From: Lysobacter silvisoli
Lineage (GTDB): Bacteria; Pseudomonadota; Gammaproteobacteria; Xanthomonadales; Xanthomonadaceae
NCBI RefSeq assembly: GCF_003382365.1
Contig: NZ_QTSU01000002.1
Coordinates: 310,001 to 374,000 of the forward strand
Direction: 5' to 3'
Length of the DNA: 64,000 bases
The notes below the pieces were generated by a model, which was not told the DNA's origin, did no database searches, and saw only the letters and a list, made by a program, of their open reading frames with translations. Below, piece after piece: positions 61,178 to 64,000 of this stretch. The number at the start of each line of letters is the position of its first letter. The first letter of the stretch is position 1. The translations under genes were made by a program, and so were the position numbers.

Positions 61178-62362
61178 ATGTCCGCCGCCCGCCCGCCTAC
61201 TGCCGACCCGCTGGTGGCGCTGGCCGACCAGTGCGTGCAATGCGGGCTCTGCCTGACGGCCTGCCCCACCTACGGCCGCGAGCGGATCGAATCCGAGTCC
61301 CCGCGTGGGCGCATCGCCCTGGCCCGGGCCTGGGCCCTGGGCACGGTCCCGCCCACCGAACCCGCCGACGCCCACCTGGACCACTGCTTGGGCTGCCGCA
61401 GCTGCGAGGCCGTATGCCCGGCCGGGGTGCGCTACGGCGAGCTGCTGACCCTGGCCCGCGGCCACCAGCGCGAGCGCCGCGCGCCCTCGCGCCGGCAGCG
61501 CTGGGCCGAGGCCTTGGCCGCGCGCCCAGCCGCGCTGGGCGCGCTGTTGCGCTTCTACCGGCTCGCCTATCCGGCCCTACCCCAGGCGTGGCGCGCCCTG
61601 CCGCGGCCGCCGTCGGCACGGGCGGCCGCGGCCACGCCTGCGCCGCCGCCCGCCCCACGCGGCCGGGTGGCGCTGTTCGCGGGCTGCGTCGCAAACGTCT
61701 ATGAGAATGAACTGCGCACCGCCGTCGCCGGCCTCTGCGCCCACCTCGGCTACGCGGTGGACACCAGCACGCGCGACACCTGCTGCGGCAGCCTGCACGC
61801 CCACGCCGGCGACCTGGTGCGCGCCACCGCACTGGGCCAGACCACGCGCGCAGCCTATGCGGGCGCAGACACCGTGCTGACCCTGGCCAGCGGCTGCCAC
61901 GAGTCGGTCGCGCACGCGCTGGACGGCCAGGCCCGCACCCAGGACGCGATCGCCTTCCTCGACGCGCAGGCGCCGCAGCTGCGCCTGCGCGCGCGCCGCG
62001 AGCGCGTGGCCCTGCACCTGCCCTGCACCCAACGCAACGTGGTCGGCTCGGTGCCGGCGCTGCGCCGCCTGCTCGCGCGCGTGCCGGAGCTGGAGGTGGT
62101 GGAACTGCGCGCGGGCCAGGGTTGCTGCGGCGCGGCCGGCACCCAGATGCTCACCGACGCCGCGCGCGCGGCCGACTTCCGCGCGCCGCTGCTGCGCGAG
62201 TTCGCCGCCAGCGGCGCCACCCGCCTGCTCAGCGCCAACATCGGCTGCCGTTTGCACCTGGGCGCGGCGCTGACCGCGCCGGTGCAGCACCCGCTGCAAT
62301 TCCTGGCCGAACTGGCGCAGCCCGCCGCGGCTACACCGGCGGCTAACGGCGCGACGACGTAA
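61178..62362 (+). CDS. GlcF-like (Fe-S)-binding protein
   Basis: 394 residues. Two [4Fe-4S] ferredoxin motifs occur at the N-terminus: CVQCGLCLTACPTYGRE (about 21-37) and CLGCRSCEAVCPAG (about 71-84). Two CCG/heterodisulfide-reductase-type domains follow, seen as RDTCCGSLHAHAGD and GQGCCGAAGTQM. This matches the iron-sulfur subunit of glycolate oxidase (GlcF) and the LutA family. GlcD and GlcE partners are not adjacent, so the substrate is uncertain. The ATG at 61178 is chosen because earlier in-frame codons lie antisense to rplM. It is divergent from rplM and is followed by coq7 after 9 bp. Confidence 0.85.
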   Translation: MSAARPPTADPLVALADQCVQCGLCLTACPTYGRERIESESPRGRIALARAWALGTVPPTEPADAHLDHCLGCRSCEAVCPAGVRYGELLTLARGHQRERRAPSRRQRWAEALAARPAALGALLRFYRLAYPALPQAWRALPRPPSARAAAATPAPPPAPRGRVALFAGCVANVYENELRTAVAGLCAHLGYAVDTSTRDTCCGSLHAHAGDLVRATALGQTTRAAYAGADTVLTLASGCHESVAHALDGQARTQDAIAFLDAQAPQLRLRARRERVALHLPCTQRNVVGSVPALRRLLARVPELEVVELRAGQGCCGAAGTQMLTDAARAADFRAPLLREFAASGATRLLSANIGCRLHLGAALTAPVQHPLQFLAELAQPAAATPAANGATT

Positions 62363-62365
62363 ACT
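62360..62365 (+). promoter_or_regulatory. Candidate -10 box for coq7
   Basis: TAAACT overlaps the end of the GlcF-like gene's stop region and ends 6 bases before the coq7 ATG. Confidence 0.4.
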
Positions 62366-62371
62366 GCGCGC

Positions 62372-63016
62372 ATGACCACGACCCGTGCGTTGACCCCGCT
62401 GGACCGCTTGCTCGACGACGCGCAGCGCGCCCTGGACACCGTGTTCGGCCGCCCTTACGCCGAACGCCCCAATCCCGCCGCCGACACCGCCCAGATCGAA
62501 CTGGACGACGCCGAACGCCGGCATTCGGCCGGGCTGATGCGCATCAACCACGTCGGCGAGGTGTGCGCGCAGGCGCTGTACTGCGGCCAGGCCGCGGTGG
62601 CGCGCGATGCCGCCACCCGCGCCCACCTGCTGGAAGCCGCGCAGGAAGAAACCGACCACCTGGCCTGGTGCGCGCAGCGCCTGGACGAACTGGACAGCCG
62701 CCCCAGCCTGCTCAACCCGCTGTGGTACGCCGGCAGCTACGCCATAGGCGCGCTGGCCGGGCTGCGCGGCGACGGTTGGAACCTGGGCTTCGTGGTCGAG
62801 ACCGAACACCAGGTGGAAGCGCACATCGACGAGCACCTGGAATCGCTGCCGCCGGCCGACGCGCGCAGCCGCGCGATCCTGCGCACCATGAAGGACGACG
62901 AGGCCCGCCACGCCGCCAACGCCGAAGCGGCCGGCGCGCGCGTGCTGCCGCCGCCGGTACCCAGCCTGATGGCAGCGGCGTCGAAGCTGATGAAGGCGGT
63001 CGCTTACCGGGTGTAA
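62372..63016 (+). CDS. coq7: Ubiquinone biosynthesis monooxygenase Coq7
   Basis: A di-iron hydroxylase (214 residues) that adds the 6-hydroxyl group to demethoxyubiquinol. The ferritin-like fold's iron ligands are seen in [30 protein letters not shown], then [20 protein letters not shown] and [10 protein letters not shown]. This replaces the flavin-type UbiF of E. coli, as in other Xanthomonadaceae and Pseudomonas. It follows the GlcF-like gene by 9 bp. Confidence 0.94.
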   Translation: MTTTRALTPLDRLLDDAQRALDTVFGRPYAERPNPAADTAQIELDDAERRHSAGLMRINHVGEVCAQALYCGQAAVARDAATRAHLLEAAQEETDHLAWCAQRLDELDSRPSLLNPLWYAGSYAIGALAGLRGDGWNLGFVVETEHQVEAHIDEHLESLPPADARSRAILRTMKDDEARHAANAEAAGARVLPPPVPSLMAAASKLMKAVAYRV

Positions 63017-63135
63017 GCCGGTCTGCGGAAGCCGCGCGCCCTGCGGAAGCTGCGGGGGCGACGACGGCCACTGTGGGAGCGGATTGTCCGATCGCGGCTC
63101 ACGCCGCTCACACGCAGAGCAAAAACCGTTGCCTT

Positions 63136-63210
63136 GGGGTAGGAGCGGCGTGAGCCGCGACCACGTCGTGGCCGAAGTGGCGCGGTCGCGGCTCACGCCG
63201 CTCCTACCCC
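63136..63210. repeat. Perfect 27-bp inverted repeat, GTAGGAGCGGCGTGAGCC type
   Basis: Arms 63136-63162 and 63184-63210 are exactly complementary, each a unit of the GTAGGAGC family. A diverged third unit lies at about 63075-63105. With the terminator this fills the 264-bp gap after coq7. Confidence 0.85.
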
Positions 63211-63236
63211 GAAGCGGTTGCGCCGGCGCCGCAACG

Positions 63237-63263
63237 AAAAAGGCCGGCTTGCGCCGGCCTTTT
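63237..63263. terminator. Intrinsic terminator between coq7 and speD
   Basis: AAAAAGGCCGGC, loop TTGC, GCCGGCCTTTT between convergent genes; T-runs on both strands, so it may work both ways. Confidence 0.88.
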
Positions 63264-63280
63264 CGCTAACGAGCTTGCGC

Positions 63281-64000
63281 TCAGTCGGCCAGATTGCGGC
63301 CGTGGTACAGCTCTTCGATCTCCCGCTTCAAGCGCGCTTCGATCTTCATGCGCTCCTTGAACGACAGGTTCTTGGCCTTCTCCTCGAACAGATAGGTGTC
63401 GAGGTCGAATTCCTTCAGGTGCATCTTGGTGTGGAAGATGTTTTCCTGGTAGACGTTGACGTCGAGCATCTCGTAGCGCGACTTCACGTTCTTGGCCAGG
63501 TAGTCCTGGATCGAATTGATCTTGTGGTCGATGTAGTGCTTGCGGCCCTTCACGTCGCGGGTGAAGCCGCGCACGCGGTAGTCCATGATGACGATGTCGG
63601 ACTCGAAGCTTTCGATCAGGTAGTTCAAGGCCTTCAGCGGCGAGATCACGCCGCAGGTGGCCACGTCGATGTCGGCGCGGAACGTCGCGATGCCGTTGTC
63701 CGGGTGAGTCTCCGGATACGTGTGCACGGTGATGTGCGACTTGTCCATGTGCGCGACCACGGCGTCGGAGATCAGCTCCTTGCCCGCATCCTTCTTGTCG
63801 ATCACCGGCTCTTCCGAGATCAGGATCGTCACCGACGCGCCCTGCGGATCGTAGTCCTGGCGCGCGATGTTGAGGATGTTGGCGCCGATGATCTCCGCCA
63901 CATCCGTGAGGATCTGGGTCAGGCGGTCGGCGTTGTAGGCCTCGTCGATGTACTCGATGTAGCGCTGTCGCTCGTCTTCGGACGTGGCGAAGCAAACATC
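63281..64000 (-). CDS. speD: Adenosylmethionine decarboxylase (5' end outside window)
   Basis: The last 239 codons of a proenzyme that is about 264 residues in E. coli, so about 25 codons are missing. The frame runs unbroken to position 64000 ([20 protein letters not shown] at its visible start). A nominal start at 63901 is only an internal GTG. The pyruvoyl-forming Ser is in [15 protein letters not shown], and the catalytic residues in [15 protein letters not shown]. It decarboxylates S-adenosylmethionine for spermidine synthesis after self-cleavage. It is the E. coli class (AdoMetDC type 1). Confidence 0.94.
   Translation of the reverse strand, partial: DVCFATSEDERQRYIEYIDEAYNADRLTQILTDVAEIIGANILNIARQDYDPQGASVTILISEEPVIDKKDAGKELISDAVVAHMDKSHITVHTYPETHPDNGIATFRADIDVATCGVISPLKALNYLIESFESDIVIMDYRVRGFTRDVKGRKHYIDHKINSIQDYLAKNVKSRYEMLDVNVYQENIFHTKMHLKEFDLDTYLFEEKAKNLSFKERMKIEARLKREIEELYHGRNLAD

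Noticed and set aside
63281-63901. speD starting at 63901
   Set aside because: That codon is an internal GTG; the frame and the family sequence continue upstream to the window edge.

Overview
The window looks like a chromosomal segment of a high-GC gammaproteobacterium of the family Xanthomonadaceae, most likely Lysobacter or a close relative. By eye the GC content is around 70%. The reasons are the gene order (rimI next to a psi-like gene, etfBA ... metB, STAS-fused mlaE), the codon use, and the abundant short palindromic repeats of the kinds seen in xanthomonads. No plasmid, phage, IS transposase, CRISPR or rRNA is visible. Genus level is inference, because no database was searched.

Layout. 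1-8700: start of purL, a DsbC lipoprotein, xerD, an RDD protein, the LPS exporter permeases lptFG, pepA and holC. 8.7-17.4 kb: valS, then rimI / psi-like / pssA as an overlapping set, a DUF4124 protein, proS and an H-NS-type protein. 17.5-24.5 kb: a Thr/Ser exporter, an Mla/MCE lipid-transport operon (mlaE with fused STAS, mlaF, a CPBP protease, mlaD, an auxiliary lipoprotein) and an Sfp-type phosphopantetheinyl transferase. 24.6-28.7 kb: ETF-ubiquinone oxidoreductase, a succinyl-CoA:3-ketoacid CoA transferase (scoAB) and an ATP-grasp protein. 28.7-30.3 kb: a two-gene island of unknown function with visibly lower GC. 30.5-34.8 kb: manC/xanB, a sugar-phosphate mutarotase and etfBA.

34.8-49.4 kb is a surface-polysaccharide (O-antigen) locus placed between etfA and metB, which is the known position of the hypervariable O-antigen locus in Xanthomonas. 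It encodes an ABC-2 exporter (Wzm/Wzt with a C-terminal sugar-binding domain), four methyltransferases (one with a long coiled coil resembling the chain-length ruler WbdD), a 1131-residue WbsX/GT4/GT2 fusion, an NDP-sugar epimerase, a PhyH-type dioxygenase, a lipoprotein and a secreted metalloprotease with FG-GAP repeats. Next come metB, a sulfotransferase-like gene, a thioredoxin-fold/2OG-Fe(II) oxygenase fusion and cystathionine beta-synthase. 54.9-64 kb: DUF465, two DUF4398/OmpA-like envelope genes, pilU, maiA and fahA (tyrosine catabolism), tRNA-Gln, rpsI-rplM, a GlcF-like iron-sulfur protein, coq7 and part of speD.

The most unusual non-coding signal is a family of about 420-445 bp intergenic elements. 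There are four copies (1911-2339, 3952-4371, 11975-12419, 51783-52209). Each is built of several hairpins, and some stems differ between copies by paired, compensating changes, so selection for folded RNA or DNA is likely. Three other short palindromic repeat families fill most remaining gaps. Several genes carry a -10-like hexamer only 6-8 bases before the start codon, which suggests leaderless mRNAs.
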